Positions 1 through 6,540 of a stretch of 8,752 bases of DNA are shown here, in pieces. A model generated the notes under the pieces. That model ran no database searches. It was not told the DNA's origin and was given only the letters and a program-made list of their open reading frames with translations. Source of the stretch: VFMC01 sp039796935 (lineage in GTDB: Bacteria > Actinomycetota > Acidimicrobiia > Acidimicrobiales > Ilumatobacteraceae); assembly GCA_039796935.1 (NCBI GenBank), contig JBDKIV010000275.1, forward strand, positions 1-8,752, read 5' to 3'. The stretch's first letter is position 1. Every line of letters begins with the position of its first letter. A program made the position numbers and the translations under genes.

Positions 1-211
1 GCCGCAGCACCGCCTCGATCTCGGCCGTCAGCGGCCACGCCTCGCCACCGCGCACCATCGGGCCACCCGCGTCGCCGAGCCAGACCCGGGCACCGGTGGG
101 CGCCATCCGAGCCCGAACCGGCTCGACGACGGTGCGCATCAACTCGGCGACGTCGTCTCGGGAGACCTGCGAGCTGCCCACCGGAGACGCTCGATCTGCA
201 CCGGCCACCAT
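1..211 (-). CDS. Partial leftward CDS, N-terminal 70 residues of an unknown protein (possible DUF2264-like)
   Basis: An open frame runs leftward from ATG at 211-209 to the window edge without a stop; 70 codons are visible. The visible protein contains the segments ELMRTVVEPVRARM, GARVWLGDAGG and WPLTAEIEAVLR. The spacing of a helical 'V-x-PV' segment, a 'P-x-GAR-x-x-LG' segment and an acidic 'E-I-E' segment resembles the N-terminus of DUF2264 proteins (alpha/alpha-barrel proteins often beside carbohydrate genes), but this is from memory and weak. The frame is also open upstream of the ATG as far as the divergent gene, with no better start codon there. No Shine-Dalgarno sequence is seen. A TACGGT box ends 9 nt before the ATG, which fits a leaderless start. 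The gene is divergent from the glycan operon. The coding call is fairly safe; the family is only a suggestion. Confidence 0.6.
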   Translation of the reverse strand, partial: MVAGADRASPVGSSQVSRDDVAELMRTVVEPVRARMAPTGARVWLGDAGGPMVRGGEAWPLTAEIEAVLR

Positions 212-220
212 CGGGGCGGC

Positions 221-226
221 ACCGTA
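221..226 (-). promoter_or_regulatory. Candidate -10 box for the leftward partial gene
   Basis: On the - strand TACGGT (226 to 221) matches the actinobacterial TAnnnT -10 pattern and ends 9 nt before the ATG at 211. Transcription would then begin at or within a few bases of the start codon. No convincing -35 hexamer is seen. In GC-rich DNA a TAnnnT match alone is weak evidence; the support comes from its position and from the mirror-image box on the other strand. Confidence 0.35.
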
Positions 227-262
227 CCACCGCTCGTACGATAACCCCGTTCCCGCCAGGCC

Positions 263-268
263 TAGGCT
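263..268 (+). promoter_or_regulatory. Candidate -10 box for the glycan operon (leaderless start)
   Basis: TAGGCT matches the TAnnnT -10 pattern and ends 9 nt before the ATG at 278, so the transcript would start at or just before the A of the start codon. No Shine-Dalgarno sequence lies between box and ATG (GACGGCCGT), which agrees with leaderless translation. No clear -35 element is found around 240-246. This is the only space long enough for the promoter of the five-gene rightward operon. Confidence 0.4.
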
Positions 269-277
269 GACGGCCGT

Positions 278-1915
278 ATGGCGGAGTCGATGCCCATTCC
301 TCGCGTGTTCCATCGCATCTGGCTGGGTGGGGCACCCCGACCTGCCGCCTTCGACGAGTTCTGGCAGCGGTGGGCCGACCTGCACCCGGGTTGGCAACTG
401 CGCACCTGGACCGAGGCCGACCTGCCCGTGCTGCGCAACCAGGCGGCGTTCGACGACATCGACATCCTGTCGTCGAAGTCGAACATCGCCCGCTACGAGA
501 TCCTCGCCCAGCACGGCGGCGTCTACGTCGACTGCGACATGGAGCCGCTGCGCAACATCGAGCCGCTCCTCGCCGACGCCACCTTCGTGGCCGCCGAAGA
601 AACACCCGGGGTGATCAACAACGCCTTCATAGCAGCCGAACCCGGCCACCCGCTGCTCGACTACATCGTCTCCGAACTGCCCCGCAGCCACCGCTCGCAG
701 CCCGACGCCATCTCGCCGCAGCGAACCGGACCACGCTTCTTCAGTCGCTGCATCCATCGCGCCACCGCAACAGGGGCGGCCGACGGGATCCGCATCGTCG
801 CCCGTGACGACGTGTACCCCTACTCGTGGGACCAACCGGGCCTACCCACCTCGGGCACATCCGCCTACATGGTGCACCACTGGCGTCGCAGCTGGCTCGT
901 CCCGGCCAGCGCCCCGACACGCGCCCGACGCCTCGTCCAACGCATCGAGCCCGCAGCAGAACGGGCGAAGCAGTTGGCACGCAAGGCGATCGACCGGTTC
1001 GAGAGCCTCGAGCCGCTCGGACCGCTACGCGGGTCGGCCGGGCGAGCCACCTACGTGGGCGACGGCACGCTGCTGGTGCGCACCGCAGCCGGCCACCCGA
1101 TCCTCGCCTTCGCCGACGACCTGTGCGTCACACCCGCCCTGGTGCAGCGCGGCAGCCACGACACGGCCCTGATGCACTTCCTCCACCGCGAGCTGTCGCC
1201 CGGCGACGTGGTGGTCGACGTCGGGGCCAACATCGGCCTCATCACACTGCACGCAGCCCACAAGGTACGCACGTCGGGACGGGTCATCGCGATAGAGCCC
1301 AACCCCGAAGTGTTCGACCTGTTGAGCCGGTCGCTCTACATGAACCGGATGGAGGGCCTGACGGCCGAGGTGACGCTGCACCACGCAGCAGTGGGGGCCT
1401 CGTCGGGCACGAGCACACTGCACGTTCCCCGTCACCATCGCGGTCGGGCCTCACTGAAGGCGGTGAACACAACAGAGGCGCCGACCGTGCCGACCGGAGC
1501 ACCCACGAACGCCGACGGCGCGGGCCGCGGTGTCGACACCGGTCTCGACGACATCGAGCACGTCGACGTACCGGTCGTCGCCCTCGACGACCTCCTCTCC
1601 GGCATCGCCTTCGTCGACCTCGTCAAGATCGACGTGGAAGGAGCAGAACTGGGCGTGCTGCTGGGCATGACGCGCCTGCTCGCCGAAGGTCGCATCGGCA
1701 TGATCTGCCTCGAACTCGACCACCGGCTGGCCGGCCCCGACTGGGCGCAGCTGTGCGCCATGCTCGACGCACTCAGCCGCACGGCAACCGCCACCTTCAC
1801 GATCGACAAGGGCGGCCGACGGGTACCGTTCAGCGTCGACGCAGCCATCCACGCCCCGCGAATGGCATCGTGGTGCCTGGAGTTCCGCGACACCCGCCGC
1901 TGCCCCGACCTGTGA
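278..1915 (+). CDS. Fusion: DXD-type sugar transferase (Gly_transf_sug / GT32-like) + FkbM-family methyltransferase
   Basis: The 545-residue protein has two enzyme halves. Residues about 5-205 are a Gly_transf_sug (OCH1/GT32-like) glycosyltransferase: PIPRVFHRIWLGG at the N-terminus, KSNIARYEIL at 67-76, GGVYVDCDME at 80-89 with the metal-binding D85-C-D87, and a closing HHWRRSW. The usual KSD before RY is KSN here. A basic linker (about 210-255) leads to an FkbM (Methyltransf_21) SAM-dependent O-methyltransferase: VVVDVGANIG 311-320 (SAM loop), AIEPNP 338-343 (ribose-binding acid E340), and DLVKIDVEGAE 447-457. All key motifs are present, so both halves look active. Residues about 383-430 form a Thr/Pro/Gly/Asp-rich insertion inside the methyltransferase fold. 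It probably adds a sugar to a growing glycan and methylates it or a neighbouring residue, in the cytoplasm. First gene of the operon; its TGA overlaps the next start by 4 bp. ATG 278 fits the promoter; ATG 290 is a weaker alternative. Confidence 0.9.
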   Translation: MAESMPIPRVFHRIWLGGAPRPAAFDEFWQRWADLHPGWQLRTWTEADLPVLRNQAAFDDIDILSSKSNIARYEILAQHGGVYVDCDMEPLRNIEPLLADATFVAAEETPGVINNAFIAAEPGHPLLDYIVSELPRSHRSQPDAISPQRTGPRFFSRCIHRATATGAADGIRIVARDDVYPYSWDQPGLPTSGTSAYMVHHWRRSWLVPASAPTRARRLVQRIEPAAERAKQLARKAIDRFESLEPLGPLRGSAGRATYVGDGTLLVRTAAGHPILAFADDLCVTPALVQRGSHDTALMHFLHRELSPGDVVVDVGANIGLITLHAAHKVRTSGRVIAIEPNPEVFDLLSRSLYMNRMEGLTAEVTLHHAAVGASSGTSTLHVPRHHRGRASLKAVNTTEAPTVPTGAPTNADGAGRGVDTGLDDIEHVDVPVVALDDLLSGIAFVDLVKIDVEGAELGVLLGMTRLLAEGRIGMICLELDHRLAGPDWAQLCAMLDALSRTATATFTIDKGGRRVPFSVDAAIHAPRMASWCLEFRDTRRCPDL

Positions 1916-3291
1916 CAGCCGACCGAGCATCCCCCGGCGCGAGCGTCGTCATCCCCGCTCACAATGTCGCCGCCACGCTCGGTGACCAACTGACGGCACT
2001 CGTCGGCCAGCTCGATGCACCGCGGTTCGAGGTGATCGTGGTGGCCAACCGGTGCACCGATGCCACCATCGACGTCGCACGGTCATTCGCCGACACGCTC
2101 CACCTTCGGGTGATCGAGGCGAACGACCGGGCCTCGGCAGCTCACGCACGCAACATCGGCGCCGCGAACGCCCGCGGGCCGGTCGTGCTGTTCTGCGATG
2201 CCGACGACCGGGTGGCACCCACCTGGGTCGCCCGCATGACCCGACCTCTCGCCACCGGCGCAGCCGACTTCGTCGGTGGAGTCGTCGAGATCGACCGAAC
2301 CGACCTGCCACCGTGGCTCTACCGGTGGCGGTTCGAGGGTTCGGCACGACGGTGCATCGTCAGCGCACCCGGCGAGCTGCCGTACGTCATCAGCGCATCG
2401 CTCGGTATCACCGCAGCCGCGTTCCAGGCTGTCGGCGGCTTCGACGAATCATTCGGTGGCGCGGCCGGGGAAGACACCGACATCTGCTGGCGGCTCCTTC
2501 GGCACGGATACCGGCTCGGCCAGCCCGTCGACGCACCACTCCGCTACACCCAACGAACGACCCTCCGGTCGGCACTCGCCCAACGACGGGCCTACTCGCA
2601 GAGCCACCTGCAACTGCTCGCCCGCGAAGGAATTCTCGGCCCAGCACCCTCGTGGGCCGACATCGTCACGACCACCGCGCGCGGCATCGCCCACCGGGTC
2701 GTGAAGCAGCGTGAACTCGACCCCCGATACCTCGTCGCCGACGGCTCGTACCGCTGGCACGGCATGGCAGACCATCGTCGGGCGACCGACCTGATCGCCA
2801 GCAGCGCCCGGCAGACGCCGCAGTTCGACCTGGCCATCGACCCGGCGATACCGCTCGTCGGCGGGCTCGCCTTCGCCGCCGAGCGACACCGGGCCGGCTA
2901 CGTCGACGCAGCCAGAACCCCGGGTCGGGCGACGCTCGAGACCCTCTCGGCCCGCCTGCGCGACGGCGACGTCTTCGTCGACGTCGGGGCCGACATCGGC
3001 ATCATCACGATTGCCGGCGCCAAGGCGGTCGGGCCCACCGGACGGGTGGTCGCCGTGCAACCTGGCGGCCCCACGACCGAGCTGTTCGACCGCAACCTCC
3101 GACGCCACCGGGCGGCCACCATCGTCGACACACACACCGACCTCGACGAACAGCTCGTCGCCGACCTCGATCGGCACAGGGTCGCCGTCATCCGAATACG
3201 GCCCGGCGACCGAACCACCCCACAGGTGGCCTCGCTGATCGAGCGACACCCCGAGGCGACCGTCGTCACCGACGACACGACCCCCGCATGA
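1912..3291 (+). CDS. GT2 glycosyltransferase fused to a shortened, motif-poor FkbM methyltransferase remnant
   Basis: The 459-residue protein starts at GTG 1912, inside the GTGA overlap with the previous stop; no ATG is available near the N-terminus, and the lack of a Shine-Dalgarno sequence suggests translational coupling. Residues about 9-210 are a GT-A fold family 2 glycosyltransferase: SVVIPAHN 11-18, VIVVANRCTD 41-50, metal-binding CDADD 95-99, GGFDESF 175-181 and E187-D188 (likely base region). Residues about 344-459 align with the FkbM domain of the next gene, but only the first SAM loop is kept (VFVDVGADIG 354-363). The ribose-binding Glu is Gln (AVQPGG, Q383), the KIDIEG motif reads RIRPGD (428-433), about 45 residues are missing after the second strand, and about 55 are missing at the C-terminus. 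The glycosyltransferase half should work; the methyltransferase half is probably inactive. The reading frame is intact to an ATGA overlap with the next gene. Confidence 0.88.
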   Translation: MTADRASPGASVVIPAHNVAATLGDQLTALVGQLDAPRFEVIVVANRCTDATIDVARSFADTLHLRVIEANDRASAAHARNIGAANARGPVVLFCDADDRVAPTWVARMTRPLATGAADFVGGVVEIDRTDLPPWLYRWRFEGSARRCIVSAPGELPYVISASLGITAAAFQAVGGFDESFGGAAGEDTDICWRLLRHGYRLGQPVDAPLRYTQRTTLRSALAQRRAYSQSHLQLLAREGILGPAPSWADIVTTTARGIAHRVVKQRELDPRYLVADGSYRWHGMADHRRATDLIASSARQTPQFDLAIDPAIPLVGGLAFAAERHRAGYVDAARTPGRATLETLSARLRDGDVFVDVGADIGIITIAGAKAVGPTGRVVAVQPGGPTTELFDRNLRRHRAATIVDTHTDLDEQLVADLDRHRVAVIRIRPGDRTTPQVASLIERHPEATVVTDDTTPA

Positions 3292-4970
3292 GCGCCTCGG
3301 CCCAGCCCGACGAACCCCGAGCTGCGACCGTCATCGTCCCGGCTCGAAACGCAGCCGCCGCCATCGCGACGCAGCTCGAAGCACTCACCCGGCAGCACGA
3401 CGCTCCCCCGTTCGAGGTGATCGTGGTCGCCAACCAATGCAGCGACGACACCGCCGAGGTTGCGGCCCGGTTCGGCGACCGGCTCGAACTCCGCATCGTC
3501 ATCGCCGACGAACACGGCTCGGTTGCGCACGCCCGCAACCAGGGCGCAGCGGCAGCGCAGACCCCGATCCTGCTGTTCTGCGACGCGGACGATCTCGTCG
3601 ACCGGCACTGGGTCGCCGGCATGGTCGAAGCGTTCACCGTGCACCGGGCCGATGTGGCGGCCGGCGTCGTCCATGTCGACCGAAGCGACCTCCGCGACTG
3701 GATCTACCGCTGGCGCTACCAGCACCTCGACGGAACGGCAGTGCACGAAAGGCCAGGCCGACTCCCCTACGGCATCGGCGCCACGCTCGGCGTCACCAGG
3801 GCGGCGCACCGCGCGATCGGCGGGTTCGACGAGCGCTTCTCGGGCGCAGCTGCCGAAGACGTCGACTTCCAGAACCGACTCTTGCGCAACGGCTACCGGA
3901 TCGCCGCCGCGCCGAAGGCGCACATCACCTACACGCCCAGGCTGAGCGTTCGAGGCAACGTCGACCACGCGAAGGCGTACTTCCGAGGTGAGCTGACGCT
4001 GCAGGCAAAGGAGGGTCGCTTCCGACGCCAGCCCCTCCACATCGGCCTCGGCCATGCGGTGCGCACCGCCGCGTTCCAGGTCATCCGCAAACGAAACCTC
4101 AACCCGGTCGCGCTCTACGCACTCACTCGCGAGCGCATCGACCGAGCGGTCCTGCTGAGCCGACCGCTGCCGGACGGGCACCCGCGCCAACAGCAACCCC
4201 AACGCGACTTCGCTGCGCCCATCGGCACCCCGATCATCGGTGGCCTTGCCTTCGAGGCCACCACCCCGGGGGAAGCGTCGTGGTACGGGCAGTCAGGCAT
4301 CGAAATCGAAGCGCTGAGCGTGGTCGAGCAGTTGCTGCGGCCAGGAGGCACGTTCGTCGATGTCGGGGCCAACATCGGGGTCTTCACCATCGCTGCGGCG
4401 CTGGCGGTGGGGCCGACCGGCAGGGTGATCGCGTTCGAACCAGCTGGACCAACTCGAGCCATGCTCGAACGGAACATCGCACGTCACCAGACTGCGCCAC
4501 CTGTGACTGTCCGGCCCCACGCCATCGGCGCCCGGAGGTCCACCAAGAAATTTCTTCGATACGAGAACAGCCTCGTCTCGGGCCTGGGCACCGCCCCGGC
4601 GCTCTACAGCCCCGGACGACTCGTCAGCGCCGAATCCGTCGACGTCGTCGCGCTCGACGACACGATCAGCGGCCCGGTCGACCTGCTGAAGATCGACATC
4701 GAGGGATTCGAAGCAGACGCCCTGGCGGGCGCGCGTCATCTCATGAGCACCAACCCCGACATGTCGATCCTGCTCGAGGTGAACCCCACCTCGCTCGAAC
4801 TCGCAGGCAACACCGTCGACGGCATCCTCACCCACTTCCCACCCGAATCATGGGACCTTCGCCTCCTCGACGCAGCCGGGCCTCGGCCTGCCAGCACCGA
4901 GGACGTTCGAGACGTGATCCACCGCTCACCACCGGGCTGGTATGCAACACTCCTCGCCACGCCAAGGTGA
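3288..4970 (+). CDS. Fusion: GT2 glycosyltransferase + intact FkbM-family methyltransferase
   Basis: The 560-residue protein begins at ATG 3288, overlapping the previous TGA as ATGA. Residues about 13-220 are a family 2 glycosyltransferase: ATVIVPARN 13-21, VIVVANQCSDD 44-53, CDADD 98-102 (DXD metal site), GGFDERFSG 178-186 and E190-D191. A linker (about 225-345, including PIIGGLAF 315-322, also found in the previous protein) leads to an FkbM methyltransferase: TFVDVGANIG 355-364, AFEPAGP 382-388, VALDD 454-458, VDLLKIDIEGFE 464-475 and ILLEVNP 494-500. All the motifs that fail in the preceding gene are present here. It probably transfers a sugar from a nucleotide-sugar donor and O-methylates the product. 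It is collinear with the previous protein from end to end, so the pair is a tandem duplication. An 18-nt gap separates it from the next gene. Confidence 0.92.
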   Translation: MSASAQPDEPRAATVIVPARNAAAAIATQLEALTRQHDAPPFEVIVVANQCSDDTAEVAARFGDRLELRIVIADEHGSVAHARNQGAAAAQTPILLFCDADDLVDRHWVAGMVEAFTVHRADVAAGVVHVDRSDLRDWIYRWRYQHLDGTAVHERPGRLPYGIGATLGVTRAAHRAIGGFDERFSGAAAEDVDFQNRLLRNGYRIAAAPKAHITYTPRLSVRGNVDHAKAYFRGELTLQAKEGRFRRQPLHIGLGHAVRTAAFQVIRKRNLNPVALYALTRERIDRAVLLSRPLPDGHPRQQQPQRDFAAPIGTPIIGGLAFEATTPGEASWYGQSGIEIEALSVVEQLLRPGGTFVDVGANIGVFTIAAALAVGPTGRVIAFEPAGPTRAMLERNIARHQTAPPVTVRPHAIGARRSTKKFLRYENSLVSGLGTAPALYSPGRLVSAESVDVVALDDTISGPVDLLKIDIEGFEADALAGARHLMSTNPDMSILLEVNPTSLELAGNTVDGILTHFPPESWDLRLLDAAGPRPASTEDVRDVIHRSPPGWYATLLATPR

Positions 4971-4977
4971 ACCCAGC

Positions 4978-4981
4978 GGAG
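4978..4981 (+). promoter_or_regulatory. Ribosome binding site of the stand-alone GT2
   Basis: GGAG lies 7 nt before the ATG at 4989 and favours that start over an out-of-frame ATG at 4984. It is the only clear Shine-Dalgarno match in the rightward operon, where the two preceding starts depend on stop-start overlap. Confidence 0.6.
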
Positions 4982-4988
4982 ACATGAC

Positions 4989-5852
4989 ATGGCCTTCATC
5001 TCCGTGATCCTTCCCGTGCGCAACGGCGCCAGCGTGATCGCCACCCAACTCGACGCACTCGCCCGACAGCGCACCCGCCACCAGTTCGAACTGATCGTGG
5101 CCGACCATGCCTCGACCGACGGCACGGTCGAGGTCGTCAGAGGGTTCACCGACCGCTTCGAGCACCTGGTGCTCCACGCTGCAAACACGGCGACGAACGG
5201 CGCCGGCGTGCGCAACTCGGCCCTCACCGTCGCCCGTAGCAACTACCTCGCCTTCTGCGACTGCGACGACCTCGCCCACCCCGAGTGGCTCGAACACCTG
5301 GTCGAACCCATCCTGTCGAGGCCGTGCCAAGCAGCTGGTCGACTCGTCTACAACTACACCGCCCCGCCGCTGACACCCGAAGCGTTCACCAAGAAGGTCG
5401 TCAGGCCCCCCGAGTACATGCGGCATCGGCGGTTCGCCGACAACTGCAGCATGGCCGTACGACGCGACGACCTCATCAGTGTCGGCATGTACAACGCCAC
5501 CTACGATCGCTCGAGCGACGTCGACCTCTCGTGGCGCCTCCAACGAGCGGGCATCCCCCTCGTCGACGCCGAGCGCTCGATCATGGCCAAGCTGATGCCG
5601 CTGCGGACGAGGGACCAGATGCGCAAGTTCGCCATGTGGGCCTTCCACGAACCCCGGATCTACCGAGACCACCGCGCCGACGGGATCGAGCGACGACGGC
5701 TGCGCGACGAGACTCGCCACCTCGCGTCGGCCGTCATCGGTGACGCCCGCGCCGCCGTTCGCCGAACGCCTCCGAGCCGCACCCCACTGGCACTCGCCGA
5801 GGCCGCCGGGCGACTTGCAGGCTCGTACCACTGGCGGGTCTGGTACCCGTAG
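4989..5852 (+). CDS. Stand-alone GT2 family glycosyltransferase
   Basis: The 287-residue protein is a family 2 (GT-A) glycosyltransferase: ISVILPVRNGASVIATQLDAL at the N-terminus (residues 4-24), ELIVADHASTDGT 34-46, AFCDCDD 88-94 holding the DXD metal site, and SSDVDLSWR 175-183 where family members often have an E/D-D pair. It resembles the GT2 halves of the two preceding fusion proteins (shared 'ATQL-x-AL' helix and 'F-x-D/ADD' region) but ends without a methyltransferase domain. The C-terminus is an Arg/Ala-rich helical stretch ending in HWRVWYP. It probably adds a sugar in the same glycan pathway at the inner face of the membrane; no transmembrane segment is seen. The next gene starts 25 nt after its stop and may supply a methyltransferase in trans. 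Confidence 0.9.
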   Translation: MAFISVILPVRNGASVIATQLDALARQRTRHQFELIVADHASTDGTVEVVRGFTDRFEHLVLHAANTATNGAGVRNSALTVARSNYLAFCDCDDLAHPEWLEHLVEPILSRPCQAAGRLVYNYTAPPLTPEAFTKKVVRPPEYMRHRRFADNCSMAVRRDDLISVGMYNATYDRSSDVDLSWRLQRAGIPLVDAERSIMAKLMPLRTRDQMRKFAMWAFHEPRIYRDHRADGIERRRLRDETRHLASAVIGDARAAVRRTPPSRTPLALAEAAGRLAGSYHWRVWYP

Positions 5853-5865
5853 AACAGAGCTGCGT

Positions 5866-5871
5866 TATCGT
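5866..5871 (+). promoter_or_regulatory. Possible internal -10 box before the methyltransferase gene
   Basis: TATCGT (TAnnnT type) ends 6 nt before the ATG at 5878, in the short gap after the GT2 stop. No Shine-Dalgarno sequence precedes this ATG, so a separate leaderless transcript for the last gene of the operon is possible. No -35 element is clear. Read-through from upstream is an equally good explanation of its expression. Confidence 0.25.
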
Positions 5872-5877
5872 TCGGCG

Positions 5878-6540
5878 ATGCAACCGCTGAGGAGTGCTCG
5901 CTTTCGACTGCGGCGGCGCTGGCGTTCTGCACGGGCCTGGTCGCAGCGGCGCTGGGGAACAGGACGGAACTGGACGAGGGCCGTCATGGACGAGTCCACG
6001 CGGCAGTACATGTCGCGGCTCGGCCCGTCGAACCTCGACGCCGTCGAGATCTCGGGCAGGGGTGCCTCTGGCCTCGGCTGGCGTTCGTACGACGTGCTCG
6101 CCTACCCCGAGTTCGACCTCACCGCACCCGGTGAGCACGGATCGTACGACGTCGTGATCTGCGAGCAGGTGCTCGAGCACGTGCGCGACCCGTGGACAGC
6201 GGTCCGCACCCTCGCCGACCTCTGCCGACCCGGCGGCCACGTCGTGATCTCCACGCCATTCCTCATCCGGCTCCACGCCGAGCCGGAGGACTACTGGCGG
6301 TTCACACCCACGGCGATGACGATGCTGATCGAGGGAGCGGGGCTGGTCGACGTCGAGGTCCACCAGTGGGGCAACAGGTCGTGTTTCCGGGCCAACACAC
6401 GATCGTGGGCGCCGCAGATGCCGTGGCACCGCGGTTGGTTGCTGCGCAACGAGCCAGAACTGCCACTGATGATCTGGGCGTTCGCTCGACGACCAGCGCA
6501 CGCTGGCGACGCCCGACCGGCCGGCATCACCGGGCAGTAG
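5878..6540 (+). CDS. Class I SAM-dependent methyltransferase (Methyltransf_11-like)
   Basis: The 220-residue protein starts with a very basic, Trp-containing region (residues 1-34, many Arg) and continues with a Rossmann-type methyltransferase core. Visible segments are LDAVEISGRG 53-62 in place of the usual DxGxG loop, AYPEFDLT 75-82, SYDVVICEQVLEHVRDP 89-105 (motif II/III with the E-x-VLEH signature of Methyltransf_11), and LCRPGGHVVISTPF. A DYWRFTP segment follows. The 'EISG ... YPEFDL' pattern is known in methyltransferases near polysaccharide genes. The substrate is probably a sugar of the same glycan, but the sequence does not show it. ATG 5878 was chosen because the in-frame ATG at 5740 would bury 112 bases in the preceding gene and encode a low-quality N-terminus. 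The last 14 bases overlap the convergent GT4 gene. Confidence 0.85.
   Translation: MQPLRSARFRLRRRWRSARAWSQRRWGTGRNWTRAVMDESTRQYMSRLGPSNLDAVEISGRGASGLGWRSYDVLAYPEFDLTAPGEHGSYDVVICEQVLEHVRDPWTAVRTLADLCRPGGHVVISTPFLIRLHAEPEDYWRFTPTAMTMLIEGAGLVDVEVHQWGNRSCFRANTRSWAPQMPWHRGWLLRNEPELPLMIWAFARRPAHAGDARPAGITGQ

Noticed and set aside
234..241. TCGTACGA palindrome as a specific operator.
   Set aside because: Similar CGTACG-containing strings occur inside coding DNA near 6085 and 6142, so by itself it is not specific; it is mentioned only as part of the divergent region.
826..1911. Open frame on the + strand running in front of the second gene's GTG start, which could make a much longer protein.
   Set aside because: It lies out of frame inside the first fusion gene, is Arg/Pro/His-rich with no domain motif, and is a typical GC-rich shadow frame. 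Motifs begin only after GTG 1912.
3001..3291. A frameshift as the cause of the degenerate FkbM half in the second gene.
   Set aside because: The other two forward frames show no KIDIEG-like or ILLE-like motif, while the actual frame keeps a strand-helix-strand pattern after the altered motif, so in-frame deletion and substitution fit better.
2898..4202. 434-codon leftward open frame across the second and third genes.
   Set aside because: Its translation has no recognisable motif and is Arg/Val/Asp-rich, as expected for the antisense of these genes; the + strand holds complete GT2 and FkbM motifs.
4926..5831. 301-codon leftward open frame opposite the stand-alone GT2.
   Set aside because: Antisense shadow with no domain signal; the + strand carries the full GT2 motif order and a Shine-Dalgarno sequence.
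5740..5877. Earlier in-frame ATG for the terminal methyltransferase.
   Set aside because: It would overlap the GT2 gene by 113 bases and add a Pro/Arg-rich segment without family match; ATG 5878 follows the GT2 stop directly.
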